Assembly: GCA_947259115.1 (NCBI GenBank)
Contig: CAMYKS010000021.1
Span: 40,550-104,549 of the forward strand
Source of the DNA: an uncultured Desulfobulbaceae bacterium
Lineage (GTDB): Bacteria > Desulfobacterota > Desulfobulbia > Desulfobulbales > BM004
DNA length: 64,000 nt
Reading direction: 5' to 3'
Both the position numbers and the translations under genes were made by a program. The notes beneath the pieces were generated by a model. The model had not been told where the DNA came from. It did no database searches and saw only the letters and a program-made list of their open reading frames with translations. Of this stretch, positions 30,426-42,098 are shown piece by piece; position 1 is the first letter of the stretch; every line of letters starts with the position of its first letter.

Positions 30426-30623
30426 TCAAGCATTTTTATTTTGATATTGTTTAACAGTTTCAAAAGACTGCGTATATGTCAAGTGTCCCTTGGAAATTGA
30501 CAGACAAATAGTTTTGCTCTGTAAATTGTTCTCAATGTCCAACAGTTCACACTGGTCTACAAAACCGGTGATGTATGCCGGACAGAATGTCGCATAAACA
30601 GAATCTTCCTCTCTGCTGCTCAA
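30426..30623 (-). pseudogene. Remnant of a second Rap1a-like gene lacking N-terminus
   Basis: VYATFCPAYITGFVDQ...ICLSISKGHLTYTQSFETVKQYQ; no signal peptide and an upstream in-frame stop. Confidence 0.4.
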
Positions 30624-30641
30624 CGCCGTATGATCACCATA

Positions 30642-32336
30642 TTATGTTTTTTTCTTTATCTTAGCCCATTGATCCCGAAGTGTGACACTCCTGTTGAAAA
30701 CAAGTTTTTCCTGGGTGCAATCATGCCTGTCGGCGCAAAAATACCCCAACCGTTCAAACTGGCATATGCCTTCCGGTTCAACATCTGCCAGGCTGGGCTC
30801 CACCCGGCAATTCCGAAGAACTTCAAGGGACTCAGGATTAATATGGTCAGCAAAATCTTCCCCCAGTTCCACATCGGCAGGATTTTCCTTTGTAAAAAGG
30901 CGGCTGTAAAGCCTCACTTCCGCCGACAATGCATGGCGGGCTGAAACCCAGTGCAGCGTAGCCTTAACCTTGCGGCCGTCAGGAGCGTTTCCGCCGCGGG
31001 TCTCAGGGTCATACGTGCACCTGAGCTCAAGGATTTCTCCTGTTGCATCATCCTTTATGACATCGGTGCATGTGATAAAATATCCATACCGCAGACGCAC
31101 CTCACGGCCTGGCCCAAGACGGAAAAACTTCTTTGGCGGGTCTTCCATGAAGTCATCCTGTTCGATGTAAAGTTCCTTTGAAAATGGTACTTTACGGCTG
31201 CCGGCGTCAGGGTCTTCAGGATTATTGATAGCCTGCAGCTCTTCCACCTGCCCTTCGGGATAATTTTCAAGCACAACCTTGAGCGGTTTTAAGACGGCCA
31301 TAAACCTAAGCGCCCTCTTATTGAGGTCTTCCCGTAAACAATGTTCCAACAACGCCATATCAACGGTGCTGTCTTTCTTTGCCACCCCGATCCTGTCACA
31401 AAAATCGCGGATCGACTCCGGTGTATAACCGCGGCGTCTCAATCCGGAAATGGTGGGCATCCTGGGATCATCCCAGCTCTTCACATATCCACCTGCTACA
31501 AGTCGCACCAGTTTACGCTTGCTCATTATGGTGTAGGTGAGATTCAAGCGGGCAAATTCAATCTGCTGCGGATGGCAATCGAGCTCCAATTCTTCAATAA
31601 ACCAGTCGTAGAGCGGCCGATGATCCGCAAATTCCAGTGTACATACTGAGTGGGTGATCCCCTCAATGGAATCGGACTGACCATGGGCAAAGTCATACAT
31701 CGGGTAAATACACCACGCATTTCCGGTTCTATGGTGCCCGGCATGCAGTATGCGGTACAGTACCGGATCACGCATATTGAGATTGCCGGATGCCATGTCT
31801 ATTTTTGCCCGCAGCACATGGGTACCATCTGGAAACTCGCCGGCTTTCATACGCTCAAAAAGATCAAGGTTTTCTTCAACACCTCGATGGCGATGGGGGC
31901 TTTCCTTGCCGGCCTGGGTCAAGGTGCCCCTGTATTCCCTGATCTCATCTGCGCTTAAGCTGTCTACATAGGCCTTGCCCTTTCTGATCAGGAACAGGGC
32001 AAATTCATAAAATTTTTCAAAATAACCGGAAGCAAAATAGAGCCTGTCCTGCCAGTCAAATCCGAGCCAGCGCACATCCTCCATGATAGAATCAATATAT
32101 TCCTGTTCTTCTTTGGTAGGATTGGTATCGTCAAAGCGCAGATTACAATGGCCGTTGAAGTCCTTGGCCAACCCGAAATTGAGGCAAATGGACTTGGCAT
32201 GCCCGATATGCAGATATCCATTAGGTTCCGGCGGGAAACGGGTCATAACCTTGCCGTTATTTTTATTGGCCTTAATGTCTGCCGCTATAATAGCTGCTAT
32301 AAAATTCGAAACCGGAGTTTTATCTTGTTCTGTCAT
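30642..32336 (-). CDS. glnS: Glutaminyl-tRNA synthetase
   Basis: [25 protein letters not shown] (HIGH), IMSKRKL (KMSKS-like). Confidence 0.97.
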   Translation of the reverse strand: MTEQDKTPVSNFIAAIIAADIKANKNNGKVMTRFPPEPNGYLHIGHAKSICLNFGLAKDFNGHCNLRFDDTNPTKEEQEYIDSIMEDVRWLGFDWQDRLYFASGYFEKFYEFALFLIRKGKAYVDSLSADEIREYRGTLTQAGKESPHRHRGVEENLDLFERMKAGEFPDGTHVLRAKIDMASGNLNMRDPVLYRILHAGHHRTGNAWCIYPMYDFAHGQSDSIEGITHSVCTLEFADHRPLYDWFIEELELDCHPQQIEFARLNLTYTIMSKRKLVRLVAGGYVKSWDDPRMPTISGLRRRGYTPESIRDFCDRIGVAKKDSTVDMALLEHCLREDLNKRALRFMAVLKPLKVVLENYPEGQVEELQAINNPEDPDAGSRKVPFSKELYIEQDDFMEDPPKKFFRLGPGREVRLRYGYFITCTDVIKDDATGEILELRCTYDPETRGGNAPDGRKVKATLHWVSARHALSAEVRLYSRLFTKENPADVELGEDFADHINPESLEVLRNCRVEPSLADVEPEGICQFERLGYFCADRHDCTQEKLVFNRSVTLRDQWAKIKKKT

Positions 32337-32343
32337 GGTTCTT

Positions 32344-33459
32344 TTATTTACTCATGTTGAAAAACCGGCCTTCAAGAAGAATGTCTTCACCGTAGCGGCG
32401 GGTTTTTATAATTCTGAACTGTCGTAAATCCTTCTTCTTTTTCTTGCCTGTAAAAGTTGCCAAAGGCACTCCCTGCTCTCCTAAAAATTTTGGCGCCACA
32501 AACAACAAAAGCTGATCCACCAGGCCTGCCTCTAAAAATGAGCCATGTACCCTGCTTCCCCCTTCAACAAGAAGACTGGTTACACCGGCCTGTCCAAGTT
32601 CTGTCAATACCGCCTTGAGATCAAGTGCACCCCTGGATGAAACAGGGACTATCTTTATCACGGCATCAGCCGCTTCAAGCGTACTGCGTCTTTTTTTATC
32701 AGCACCGGAAGCGCAGAAAATCCATGTTCCGGCAGGCGAATTCTGCTGCAACATGGCGGCTGATACGGGTAATCGCAGCTCAGCATCAAGAATCACACGG
32801 AGTGGGTCGCGGCCTCGTCCGGCCCCATGCGAACGGGTGGTCAGTGAAGGGTCATCTGCTAAAGCGGTGCCGATCCCGACCAGTATTCCGTCAACCTTAT
32901 TGCGCAGGACATGAACACTCCGCAAGGACTGCTTCCCTGTTATCATGGTTTTTTGTCCGGGAAGTGCTGCTATCCTGCCGTCAATACTCATACCGGCCTT
33001 CATTATAACCCAGGGAAGACCTGTGGTTGAATGCTTGATAAAGGGCAGGTTTATTTCCCTGCACTCCTGCTTCAGAATTCCGGCAGAAACCTTCACTCCC
33101 TGAGATGAAAGGTATGCAGCGCCGCCGCCGGCAACCCTTGGGTTGGGATCAGGCATCCCGATCACGACCCGGGAAATTCCGGCCCCTAAAACCGCCTCCG
33201 TACAGGGAGGAGTGCGGCCTGTATGGTTGCAGGGCTCTAAGGTTACATAGAGGGTCGCATCCTTTGCTTTGCGGCCGGCAGCCTTCAGGGCATGAATTTC
33301 GGCATGGTGGCTGCCGGCTTTTTTATGATATCCCTTCCCCACGATCTTGCCGTTTTTAACGACAAGGGCCCCGACACAAGGGTTCGGTGATGTTCTGCCG
33401 CTGCCCTTTTTAGCCTCCTGCAAGGCCAATCGCATGTAATTGCGGTCACTTTCAACCAC
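32344..33459 (-). CDS. ribD: Bifunctional riboflavin biosynthesis deaminase/reductase RibD
   Basis: HAEIHAL..., [18 protein letters not shown] zinc deaminase motifs; C-terminal reductase. Confidence 0.96.
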   Translation of the reverse strand: MVESDRNYMRLALQEAKKGSGRTSPNPCVGALVVKNGKIVGKGYHKKAGSHHAEIHALKAAGRKAKDATLYVTLEPCNHTGRTPPCTEAVLGAGISRVVIGMPDPNPRVAGGGAAYLSSQGVKVSAGILKQECREINLPFIKHSTTGLPWVIMKAGMSIDGRIAALPGQKTMITGKQSLRSVHVLRNKVDGILVGIGTALADDPSLTTRSHGAGRGRDPLRVILDAELRLPVSAAMLQQNSPAGTWIFCASGADKKRRSTLEAADAVIKIVPVSSRGALDLKAVLTELGQAGVTSLLVEGGSRVHGSFLEAGLVDQLLLFVAPKFLGEQGVPLATFTGKKKKKDLRQFRIIKTRRYGEDILLEGRFFNMSK

Positions 33460-33922
33460 TCTGTTCCTTCCTGGTATCCAACAACCCTTTCAGTTCATCC
33501 ATGAACTCATTAATATCCTTAAACTGCCTATATACCGAGGCAAACCTGACATAGGCAACCTCATCAAGCTTTGCCAGCCCCTCCATCATTTTCTCACCTA
33601 CCCACCGCGTTGGAACCTCACGTTCTCCCATATCCTGGAGCTCTCTTTCCAGTGAGTCGACGAATTCGTCTATTTCCTTCATACTCACCGGTCTTTTCTC
33701 ACAGGCTTTTTTCAGTCCCGCCACAACTTTATAGCGGTCATAGGCCTCCCGACGCCCGTCTTTCTTGATGAGCATGGGCATCATGACCTCCAGCCGTTCA
33801 TAGGTGGTAAACCGCTGTCCACATGATTCACAGGAGCGGCGGCGGCGGATAATGGTATTTTCCTTGTTCAGCCTGGAATCAACTACCCTGTTTTCAGGAT
33901 GGCCGCAGTATGGGCATTTCAT
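33452..33922 (-). CDS. nrdR: Transcriptional repressor NrdR
   Basis: [42 protein letters not shown]. Confidence 0.97.
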   Translation of the reverse strand: MKCPYCGHPENRVVDSRLNKENTIIRRRRSCESCGQRFTTYERLEVMMPMLIKKDGRREAYDRYKVVAGLKKACEKRPVSMKEIDEFVDSLERELQDMGEREVPTRWVGEKMMEGLAKLDEVAYVRFASVYRQFKDINEFMDELKGLLDTRKEQSG

Positions 33923-34036
33923 GACGTTTTTCCCTCGTTTGTGCTTGATCGGTTTGTCTATAAACCAGAAAGGCAACTCTGACTAATACAAGTCTATTGC
34001 GGCCTAGAAATATCCAGCATAATCTGCTGTAACGGA

Positions 34037-34489
34037 TCAACCAAGTTTTTTCGGGGTAATACCTGCTTCTGCAAGCAGATCAGAGGCAAGAGGATCTGAG
34101 TAGCCTTCCTTGTAGTAGATATCAACTATACCGGCATTTATAAGCATTTTGGTACAGATCGAACAAGGCATGTTGGTGCAGTAGAGAGTCGCCCCCAGTA
34201 TGTTAACACCGTGGATGGCAGCCTGAATAATGGCATTCTGTTCAGCATGCAGGCCACGGCACAACTCATGGCGTTCACCGGAGGGAATACCCATCTGCTC
34301 ACGCAGGCAACCCACGTCCAGGCAATGATTTATTCTGGCTGGAGCCCCGTTGTATCCAGTTGTCATTATACGCTTATCCCTGACGAGAATTGCGCCCACG
34401 TGACGCCGCAGGCAGGTGGAACGCTGGGCTACAAGTTCTGTAATCCCCATGAAGTATTCTTCCCAGGAGGGACGTGTTACTTTTTTCAT
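34037..34489 (-). CDS. dCMP deaminase family protein
   Basis: [17 protein letters not shown]...[20 protein letters not shown]. Confidence 0.93.
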   Translation of the reverse strand: MKKVTRPSWEEYFMGITELVAQRSTCLRRHVGAILVRDKRIMTTGYNGAPARINHCLDVGCLREQMGIPSGERHELCRGLHAEQNAIIQAAIHGVNILGATLYCTNMPCSICTKMLINAGIVDIYYKEGYSDPLASDLLAEAGITPKKLG

Positions 34490-34571
34490 GATTTAATAAT
34501 AACTTTTTTATTTGCAGTAAGAAGTTAGAGACAAGGGTGTCTACAAAATAACTGAACGTTAAACAAACAGG

Positions 34572-35828
34572 CTATTGCTCTTCGGCGTAGAGGCCAGGAT
34601 AGAGCGGGAATCTTTCACACAGAGCCCTCACCTCGGAACGGATTCTTTTAATTTCCTGCCCATCATTGCGGTTCAATATGGCCAGGTTCATCCATTCTGC
34701 AATCCGTTTCATTTCATTTTCCTTCAGGCCGCGGCTGGTAACTGCAGGTGTGCCGATCCTGATACCGCCCGTAACAAAACGACTTTGTGTATCAAATGGA
34801 ACTGCATTCTTATTAACCGTCAGGCCTGCTGCCTCAAGTATCTCTTCAGCATCCTTACCGGTAATGTCCTTGCTGGTCAGATCCACAAGCAGTAAATGGT
34901 TATCAGAGCCACCTGAAACCAGTTTGTAGCCATGGCCTGTTAACGCGGTCCCGAGAGCCTGTGAATTTTTTACCACCTGCTGCTGGTAGAGGACAAATTC
35001 CTGGGTCATAGCCTCCTTGAAGCTCACTGCCTTGGCGGCAATGACATGCATCAACGGACCGCCCTGAATTCCGGGGAATATTTTGGAATTCAGGCTTTTA
35101 CCATACTCCCCTTTAGCCAGAATCAGTCCCCCCCTGGGGCCCCGCATGGTTTTATGGGTCGTGGTCGTAATATAATCTGCATAGGGTACCGGAGAAGGGT
35201 GAACACCTGCAGCAACCAGGCCGGCGATATGAGCCATGTCCACCATGAAAAGGGCATCAATCTGATCAGCAATTGCCTTGAAGGCTTCAAAATCAATAAG
35301 ACGGGGATAGGCACTGGCACCTGCCACAATCATCTTTGGCCTGTGTTCGTGAGCCACACGCTCCACATCAGCCATGTCAATCTTGCCGGTTTCCCTGTCA
35401 ACCCCATAGGAGATAAAGTTAAAGAGTTGACCTGAAAAGTTGACAGGGCTGCCATGGGTAAGATGTCCGCCATGGGCAAGATCCATTCCCAAAACCTTGT
35501 CGCCTGGATTCAAGGCCGCAAAATAAACAGCCATATTTGCCTGGCTGCCGGAATGTGCCTGGACATTGGCGTACTCAGCCTGAAATAGTTCCCTGGCCCG
35601 TTCAATGGCCAGGATTTCTATGGAATCTGCATAATCACAGCCGCCGTAGTAGCGCTTGCCGGGATATCCTTCTGCATACTTATTGGTAAAAATCGAGCCC
35701 TGGGCCTCAAGAACTGCTTCACTTACAATATTTTCCGAAGCAATGAGTTCGAGATAATAGCGCTGGCGCTCCAGTTCGTTCTTTACAGCGCTGAAGACTT
35801 CGGGATCTTGATTTTTCAAAGTTGACAT
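34572..35828 (-). CDS. glyA: Serine hydroxymethyltransferase
   Basis: [52 protein letters not shown] site. Confidence 0.98.
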   Translation of the reverse strand: MSTLKNQDPEVFSAVKNELERQRYYLELIASENIVSEAVLEAQGSIFTNKYAEGYPGKRYYGGCDYADSIEILAIERARELFQAEYANVQAHSGSQANMAVYFAALNPGDKVLGMDLAHGGHLTHGSPVNFSGQLFNFISYGVDRETGKIDMADVERVAHEHRPKMIVAGASAYPRLIDFEAFKAIADQIDALFMVDMAHIAGLVAAGVHPSPVPYADYITTTTHKTMRGPRGGLILAKGEYGKSLNSKIFPGIQGGPLMHVIAAKAVSFKEAMTQEFVLYQQQVVKNSQALGTALTGHGYKLVSGGSDNHLLLVDLTSKDITGKDAEEILEAAGLTVNKNAVPFDTQSRFVTGGIRIGTPAVTSRGLKENEMKRIAEWMNLAILNRNDGQEIKRIRSEVRALCERFPLYPGLYAEEQ

Positions 35829-35877
35829 TGTTGCCTTGGGCTCAGGTACGGTAAAATTGAAATGGTTTCAGGAATTT

Positions 35878-36300
35878 TTAAAACATATCAATCCGGCGTT
35901 GATGCCTGCCGCCGGCAAAATCAGAGGTCATCCAGGTTCTGACAATTTCCATTGCCAGGCCGGGACCGATTACCCTCGCCCCGAGACAGAGGATATTAGC
36001 ATCGTTGTGTTCCCGGCTCATTTTGGCGGAAAACATTTCATGGCAGAGTGCCGCCCTGATCCCGGGTATACGGTTTGCAGCCATGGACATGCCGATGCCG
36101 GTCCCGCAGATCAGGATTCCACACCGGCATTCACCTTGCTGTACCAGTGAACTCACCGACTTGGCAAAATCGGGATAATCTACGGAATCAGTTGAACTGC
36201 AACCCTGGTCATCAATCTCATGACCCAGTTCAGCCAGTACTGACAACACGGTATTTTTCAGATCAATGCCGCCATGATCACAACCAATCGCTACCTTCAC
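35878..36300 (-). CDS. rpiB: Ribose-5-phosphate isomerase B
   Basis: VAIGCDHGGIDLKN; CGTGIGMSMAANRIPGIRAALCH; EHNDANILCLGARVIG. Confidence 0.96.
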   Translation of the reverse strand: MKVAIGCDHGGIDLKNTVLSVLAELGHEIDDQGCSSTDSVDYPDFAKSVSSLVQQGECRCGILICGTGIGMSMAANRIPGIRAALCHEMFSAKMSREHNDANILCLGARVIGPGLAMEIVRTWMTSDFAGGRHQRRIDMF

Positions 36301-36327
36301 GGTTTCCTCGCAAAAATTATAGAAGTT

Positions 36328-37569
36328 TTACTCTTCAAATTTCTTCATGGCAAGAACCGCATTGGTGCCGCCGAACCCGAAAGAATTTGAAATAGCAGCC
36401 CTGATTGAGGTTTCTCTTGCCTGATTAGGAACATAATCCAGGTCACATTCCGGATCAGGATTCTCCAAATTGACTGTGGGAGGAATGATCTGATTCTTGA
36501 TGGCTAAGGCCATAAACACCGACTCAATTCCACCGGCACCTCCAAGCATATGCCCGGTCATGGACTTTGTGGAACTGATGGCAAGTTTATAAGCATACCC
36601 GCCGAATACTGTTTTTATTGCCCGGGTTTCCACCACGTCATTTAACGGGGTCGAGGTGCCGTGGGCATTGATATAATCAATATCCTCAGGAGATAACCCC
36701 GCATCATCCAGAGCCATCTGCATGCAGCGCACTGCTCCTTCTCCGTCCTCCGGCGGGGCGGCCATATGATAACCATCCCCGGACAATCCAAAGCCGACGA
36801 CTTCAGCAAAAATTTCAGCCCCGCGTTTGCGGGCATACTGGAGCTCTTCCAGGATCATCATACCTGCGCCTTCGGAGATGATGAAACCATCCCTGTCCTT
36901 GTCAAATGGCCTGCAGGCCATTTCCGGGTTTTCATTCTGCCTGGACAGGGCTTTCATGGAATTAAACCCGCCAACAGCCAGCGGGCAGATGGTTGATTCA
37001 CTGCCACCGGTGATGGCAACTTCACAATCCCCGCGGCTTATTGCACGGAAGGCTTCCCCTACCGCATGGGTACCGGCGGCACAGGCAGTAGTTACTGAAA
37101 GATTGGGCCCCTTAGCGCCATAAACGATGGAAATTTGGCCCGCGCTCATGTTTGAAATGACCATGGGAATAAAGAAAGGGGTAATTTTGCGGGGACCGCG
37201 CTCCAGAGAAATCTTGTGGTATTTCTCAATTGTTGTCAGACCGCCAATGCCATTTCCGGTAAAGACACCAACACGTTTCGCATTCGTATCATCAATGGTA
37301 AGAGCAGCGTCATTTACAGCCATGCTTGCGGATGCCAGGGCGTACTGGACAAAAAGATCCAGGTGCCGCGCCAGTTTAGGCTCAATATAATCCTGGGCCT
37401 TAAAATCCTTGACCTCGGCAGCAATTTTAACCCCGTAATTACTGGTGTCAAAACGCGTAATCGGGCCGATCCCGCTCTTGCCGTTACACAAGCTGCGCCA
37501 GGTTTTTTCAGTTCCGGTTCCCAATGGGGTAACCAGACCTGTGCCTGTCACTACTACCCTACGCTTCAT
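36328..37569 (-). CDS. fabF: Beta-ketoacyl-ACP synthase II
   Basis: MKRRVVVTGTGLVTPLG; NLSVTTACAAGTHAVGEAFR; NAHGTSTPLND; SFGFGGTNAVL. Confidence 0.97.
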   Translation of the reverse strand: MKRRVVVTGTGLVTPLGTGTEKTWRSLCNGKSGIGPITRFDTSNYGVKIAAEVKDFKAQDYIEPKLARHLDLFVQYALASASMAVNDAALTIDDTNAKRVGVFTGNGIGGLTTIEKYHKISLERGPRKITPFFIPMVISNMSAGQISIVYGAKGPNLSVTTACAAGTHAVGEAFRAISRGDCEVAITGGSESTICPLAVGGFNSMKALSRQNENPEMACRPFDKDRDGFIISEGAGMMILEELQYARKRGAEIFAEVVGFGLSGDGYHMAAPPEDGEGAVRCMQMALDDAGLSPEDIDYINAHGTSTPLNDVVETRAIKTVFGGYAYKLAISSTKSMTGHMLGGAGGIESVFMALAIKNQIIPPTVNLENPDPECDLDYVPNQARETSIRAAISNSFGFGGTNAVLAMKKFEE

Positions 37570-37697
37570 TATTTTCACCCATCAGAATGTTTCAAATTCT
37601 GCTTACCGTCGGAACCGGCTGTCTGGAAATGCGGACCCGCAGGGGCCTGCCAAATCCAGGCGCTAAAAGTCTTCAAACGGTTGTCAGAAAGGGAGTT

Positions 37698-37934
37698 TTA
37701 TGAAACTTTTTTGACATGATCAATGGCATCCTGAACCGTGGTTATCTTTTCCGCCACTTCGTCAGGGATCTCTATACCAAAAGCTTCTTCCATTGCCATG
37801 ATAAGCTCTACAAGATCCAGGGAATCAGCACCAAGGTCATCAACAAAAGAAGCGCTTGCCACCACCTTGTCCTTATCTACACTCAACTGCTCAACAATGA
37901 TATCTGTCACTTTTTCTTCTGCCGACATATTCAA
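37698..37934 (-). CDS. acpP: Acyl carrier protein
   Basis: [26 protein letters not shown]. Confidence 0.98.
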   Translation of the reverse strand: MNMSAEEKVTDIIVEQLSVDKDKVVASASFVDDLGADSLDLVELIMAMEEAFGIEIPDEVAEKITTVQDAIDHVKKVS

Positions 37935-38042
37935 TCTCCTTAAGTATTTGTTGTCTCGTTATTGATTATATATAAAGCATATTTGCTCAAATAAATAAAT
38001 GCATCTCATAATAATATTAGCATATAACTGCAAAAGGCAAGA

Positions 38043-38789
38043 TCACCCCATGAACATGCCACCGTTGACATGGATAGCCTGCCCGGTCACGTATCTTGCA
38101 TCATCGGAGGCCAGATAGGTAACTGCGCCTGCAATATCTTCAGGTTGACCCAGAATCCCCAGTGGGATTTCTGCAAGAATTTTCTCCTTGACTGCCTCCG
38201 GCAGTTCACTCGTCATATCCGTTTCAATATACCCCGGTGCCACACAGTTTACCGTTATGGAGCGAGATGCCAGTTCCCTTGCCGTTGAACGGGTAAGTCC
38301 AACCAGGCCTGCCTTGGCAGCAGAATAATTCACCTGTCCCGCATTACCGGCAAAACCGACAACAGAGGTGATGATGATGATCCGCCCCCAGCGCTGCTTC
38401 ATCATGGGCCTGCATCCCGCCTTAACACAGTTAAACGTACCCTTCAGGTTAACTGCCATGACCTCATCCCAGTCTTCCTCTTTCATTCTTGCCAGGAGAC
38501 CATCCCTGGTTATACCGGCATTACAGACCAGGATATCTATTCGGCCGCATTCATCCGTTATCTGCTTAAAAGCATCCTGTACCTCGGAACTGTTTGCCAC
38601 GTCAAACTTGAGCACAACACACTCGGCGCCCAAAGCTGCAACCTGTGCCTTGGTTTCCTCCGCAGCTTCAGGCCGACTGACATAGTTAATTACCACCTTG
38701 GCCCCCATCTTGGCAAGGCGTAGACAGATGGCACGGCCAATTCCTCTACTGCCACCGGTTACAACCGCAATTTTTCCAGCCAGGTTCAT
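38043..38789 (-). CDS. fabG: 3-oxoacyl-ACP reductase
   Basis: VTGGSRGIGRAICLRLA; VGFAGNAGQVNYSAAKAGL. Confidence 0.96.
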   Translation of the reverse strand: MNLAGKIAVVTGGSRGIGRAICLRLAKMGAKVVINYVSRPEAAEETKAQVAALGAECVVLKFDVANSSEVQDAFKQITDECGRIDILVCNAGITRDGLLARMKEEDWDEVMAVNLKGTFNCVKAGCRPMMKQRWGRIIIITSVVGFAGNAGQVNYSAAKAGLVGLTRSTARELASRSITVNCVAPGYIETDMTSELPEAVKEKILAEIPLGILGQPEDIAGAVTYLASDDARYVTGQAIHVNGGMFMG

Positions 38790-39979
38790 TATCCCCTTTT
38801 CTCCTTGATCTTTTCTATCAGTTTCGGCACTACCTCAAACAGGTCCCCCACAATTCCATAGGTGGCAACATCAAAAATGGGAGCATGGGGATCCTTATTT
38901 ATCGCCACAATGGTATCTGCAGATTGCATCCCCACCACATGCTGAATTGCCCCTGAAATACCGCAGGCAATATAAAGCTTTGGATTGACTGTTTTACCCG
39001 TTTGACCCACCTGATGTGGGTAGGCGATCCATTGGGAGTCAACGGCAGCCCGAGAAGCTCCCACCGCTCCTCCCACAACATCGGCAAGCTGTTTGATGAG
39101 TGCAAAGCCTTTTTCGTTGTCCAGCCCACGGCCTCCTGCAACGATAATATCTCCCTCGGTGATGTTAACCTGGTCCTGCTCTTCCAGAACGTTGCGGAGT
39201 ACTTTGACCTTTGACTGCAGCCGTTCGGCCTGTGGTTTATAGTTAATGATCTCGCCCTTGCGCTGGGGATCATGGGGGGCAGCTTTCATCACCCGTGGCC
39301 TGACGGTTGCCATTTGCGGCCGGGTATGGGGGCATTCTATTGTTGCCATGATATTGCCGCCAAAGGCCGGCCTGGTCTGCAGCAGAACGCCGTCCTCAGG
39401 GCGAATTGCCAACTGAGTGCAGTCTGCAGTCAGACCGGTTGCAAGGGCCGTGGCGACCAGGGGAATAAAAGAGCGGCCGATGGCAGTGGCTCCTGCCAGG
39501 ACAACTTCCGGCTTCTTTTCCAGGGCTAAATCCTCCAGAATGTTTCCATATATCTCGTCCGTAAAATACTCCAGCGCGGGATCATCAACCTGATAAACGG
39601 TATCTGCGCCATAGGCAATAAGGTCCTTTGCCGCCTCACCAAGGTCTGCACCCAAAAGGACTGCGCTCAAACGCACCTTCTGCTGATCAGCGAGCTGGCG
39701 CCCGATACCAAGCAATTCATAGGATACAGGCACAACCTTTCCTTGACGGTATTCTGCGAATATCATAATGCCGGACCAAGCGGACAGGTCCGCCTGCACC
39801 ACTTTCTCCTTGGTTTCAATACTCAGGGCTTCCGCTTCACAGCTGTCAACGCAGGAGCCGCAAAGCGTGCACTTTTCATTGACTACAGCAACTCCGTCAA
39901 TAACTTCGATGGCAGCGAAGGTACACTCCTCTTCACAGACTCCGCAGCCTATACAGGCCTCTATATCAACTCGCAGCAT
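38789..39979 (-). CDS. etfA: Electron transfer flavoprotein alpha subunit with N-terminal 2x[4Fe-4S] ferredoxin domain
   Basis: CIGCGVCEEEC and CTLCGSCVDSC, then EtfA body; C-terminal GISGAIQHVVGMQSADTIVAINKDPHAPIF. Confidence 0.95.
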   Translation of the reverse strand: MLRVDIEACIGCGVCEEECTFAAIEVIDGVAVVNEKCTLCGSCVDSCEAEALSIETKEKVVQADLSAWSGIMIFAEYRQGKVVPVSYELLGIGRQLADQQKVRLSAVLLGADLGEAAKDLIAYGADTVYQVDDPALEYFTDEIYGNILEDLALEKKPEVVLAGATAIGRSFIPLVATALATGLTADCTQLAIRPEDGVLLQTRPAFGGNIMATIECPHTRPQMATVRPRVMKAAPHDPQRKGEIINYKPQAERLQSKVKVLRNVLEEQDQVNITEGDIIVAGGRGLDNEKGFALIKQLADVVGGAVGASRAAVDSQWIAYPHQVGQTGKTVNPKLYIACGISGAIQHVVGMQSADTIVAINKDPHAPIFDVATYGIVGDLFEVVPKLIEKIKEKRG

Positions 39980-39981
39980 AA

Positions 39982-40761
39982 TTACAGATACGGTTCAAGT
40001 TTATTAAGCAACTGTTCAACCTGTTCATCGACAGTCCCTTCAAGCATGGCCCGTTCACCTTTGAATACCGGGGCAAATACCTTTACCACCTGGGTAGTGG
40101 AACCGGGCAGACCGATACTGTCGGCATCGGCACCTATGTCAGTGGCGGTAAATTTTTTAATACTCAGTTTCTTGGCTTTCATTTTACCCTTCAAGGAAGG
40201 GACCCGCGGTTCATTTATTTCCTTGACCACAGTCAGCAAACCCGGCAGCGGGATCTCCACTTCATCATATCCGTCATCCATCAGGCGCTGTAAAGAAAGC
40301 ACCCCATTTACCAGGCCGGTTATTTTACGGGCGTAACTGACATACGGAATATTCAAACGTTTGGCAAGTCCCGGGCCGACCTGGGCCGTATCACCGTCTA
40401 TGGCCTGTTTGCCGCAGAGGATCAAATCAAAAGGCGCAACCTTCTCGATGGCCTTTCCCAAAGTATAGGTTGTGGCCCAGGTGTCTGCTCCTGCAAAGGC
40501 GCGGTCGGAAACAAGAACCGCTTCGTCGGCACCGCAGGCGACAGCATCGCGCAGGACCGCCTCTGCCTGTGGGGGCCCCATACTGACAACGGTCACTGTG
40601 CCGCCATGCTGTTCTTTCAAGCGTACCGCCTCTTCCAGAGCATGGCGGTCAAATGGGTTCATGATGCTTTCAACCCCTTCCCTGGCCATGGTATTCGTCT
40701 TGGGATCAAGGCGGACATCCTTTGCGTCGGGCACCTGTTTTATACAAACGATAATGTTCAT
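39982..40761 (-). CDS. etfB: Electron transfer flavoprotein beta subunit
   Basis: MNIIVCIKQVPDAKDVRLDP...; NPFDRHALEEAVRLKE; CGKQAIDGDTAQVGPGLA. Confidence 0.96.
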   Translation of the reverse strand: MNIIVCIKQVPDAKDVRLDPKTNTMAREGVESIMNPFDRHALEEAVRLKEQHGGTVTVVSMGPPQAEAVLRDAVACGADEAVLVSDRAFAGADTWATTYTLGKAIEKVAPFDLILCGKQAIDGDTAQVGPGLAKRLNIPYVSYARKITGLVNGVLSLQRLMDDGYDEVEIPLPGLLTVVKEINEPRVPSLKGKMKAKKLSIKKFTATDIGADADSIGLPGSTTQVVKVFAPVFKGERAMLEGTVDEQVEQLLNKLEPYL

Positions 40762-40824
40762 GAAAAATTATCTATAATTATTTATTTGTTTACGGCCTGA
40801 ATTTGCACGAATGCCAATAAGATC

Positions 40825-41994
40825 TCAGGTATACTCTTTGTTCAATTCCTGTCCGATTACATTTCTTTGTATCTGGTTGGTGCCTTCATAAATCTGGAGG
40901 ATTTTTGCATCACGCATCATCTTCTCAACCGGATACTCACGCATATACCCATAGCCACCCATAACCTGTACGGCATCGGTGGTAACCTTCATTGCCATGT
41001 CGGTGGCAAACACCTTGCACATGGAGGAGGCCTTGGACATATCCTTGGGATGAGCCGCTATATGCTTGGCAGCGGCATAAACAAGGGCCCGGGATGCCTC
41101 GATCTGAATGGCCATATCAGCCAGCATATGTTGTATAGCCTGGAAAGAGATAATCGGCTTGCCGAACTGAACGCGCTGTTTAGCATACGTCGCCGCCTCA
41201 TCCAAGGCTGCCTGCCCTAAGCCCACACCAAGAATAGCTATTCCCGGCCGGGAGAGATCCAGCGTCTTCATTACGGTGATAAATCCCATTCCCTGTCGAC
41301 CGATCAAGCGATCTTTCGGGATGCGGCAATCCTTAAAAATGAGTTCACAGGTGGAGGACGCACGGATACCCATTTTCTTTTCTTTCGGCCCGCAGGAAAA
41401 CCCAGGGTCGGTATCTTCAACTACAAACATGGAAGCTCCCCTGGCTCCCTTGCTCTTATCGGTAATGGCAACTACCGAATAGATCTGAGCCTCACCGGCA
41501 TTGGTTATCCACTGCTTGGTACCGTTCAAAACCCATTCGTCGCCATCAAGTACCGCGGTGGTCTGGATCCCTGATGCATCACTGCCGGCATTTGCCTCTG
41601 TCAGGGCAAAAGCTGCCTTCCTCTTGCCCGTTGCAACATCCGGCATGTATTTCTGTTTCATTTCTTCACTGCCGGATAATAATATCGGATAAGCCCCCAG
41701 AGCACTGGCAGCAAAGCTTGTCGCAATTGCAACACAGCCACGACCGAATTGCTCCAAAGCCAGCACTATCTCAAAGCCGCCACCGCCGAATCCGCCATAT
41801 TCTTCGGGGATATAAAGGCCTAAAAGATCTGCCTGGGCAATATCATTCAGAATTTCTGTGGCAAACTCTTCTTTCTCATCCAGTTCGGCCCGTTGTGGAA
41901 TAATTGTCTCATCGGTAATCTGCCGAGCAATATCGACGATCATCTGCTGTTCTTCAGTTAAAAAATAGTCCACGGCTGTCTCCCATGTTATCAA
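40825..41994 (-). CDS. Acyl-CoA dehydrogenase (Bcd-like)
   Basis: AFALTEANAGSDASGIQTTA; QVMGGYGYMREYPVEKMMRDAKILQIYEGTNQIQR (catalytic Glu context). Confidence 0.95.
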   Translation of the reverse strand: MITWETAVDYFLTEEQQMIVDIARQITDETIIPQRAELDEKEEFATEILNDIAQADLLGLYIPEEYGGFGGGGFEIVLALEQFGRGCVAIATSFAASALGAYPILLSGSEEMKQKYMPDVATGKRKAAFALTEANAGSDASGIQTTAVLDGDEWVLNGTKQWITNAGEAQIYSVVAITDKSKGARGASMFVVEDTDPGFSCGPKEKKMGIRASSTCELIFKDCRIPKDRLIGRQGMGFITVMKTLDLSRPGIAILGVGLGQAALDEAATYAKQRVQFGKPIISFQAIQHMLADMAIQIEASRALVYAAAKHIAAHPKDMSKASSMCKVFATDMAMKVTTDAVQVMGGYGYMREYPVEKMMRDAKILQIYEGTNQIQRNVIGQELNKEYT

Positions 41995-42098
41995 TACGGC
42001 AATATTCAGAAAGCATAAATATGCAAAATGTATACTCTCTTCTTTACCCTGCAGGCAAGCTCAAAAACAAAAAAAATTATTCCCGGTCTGGAAGTGCC

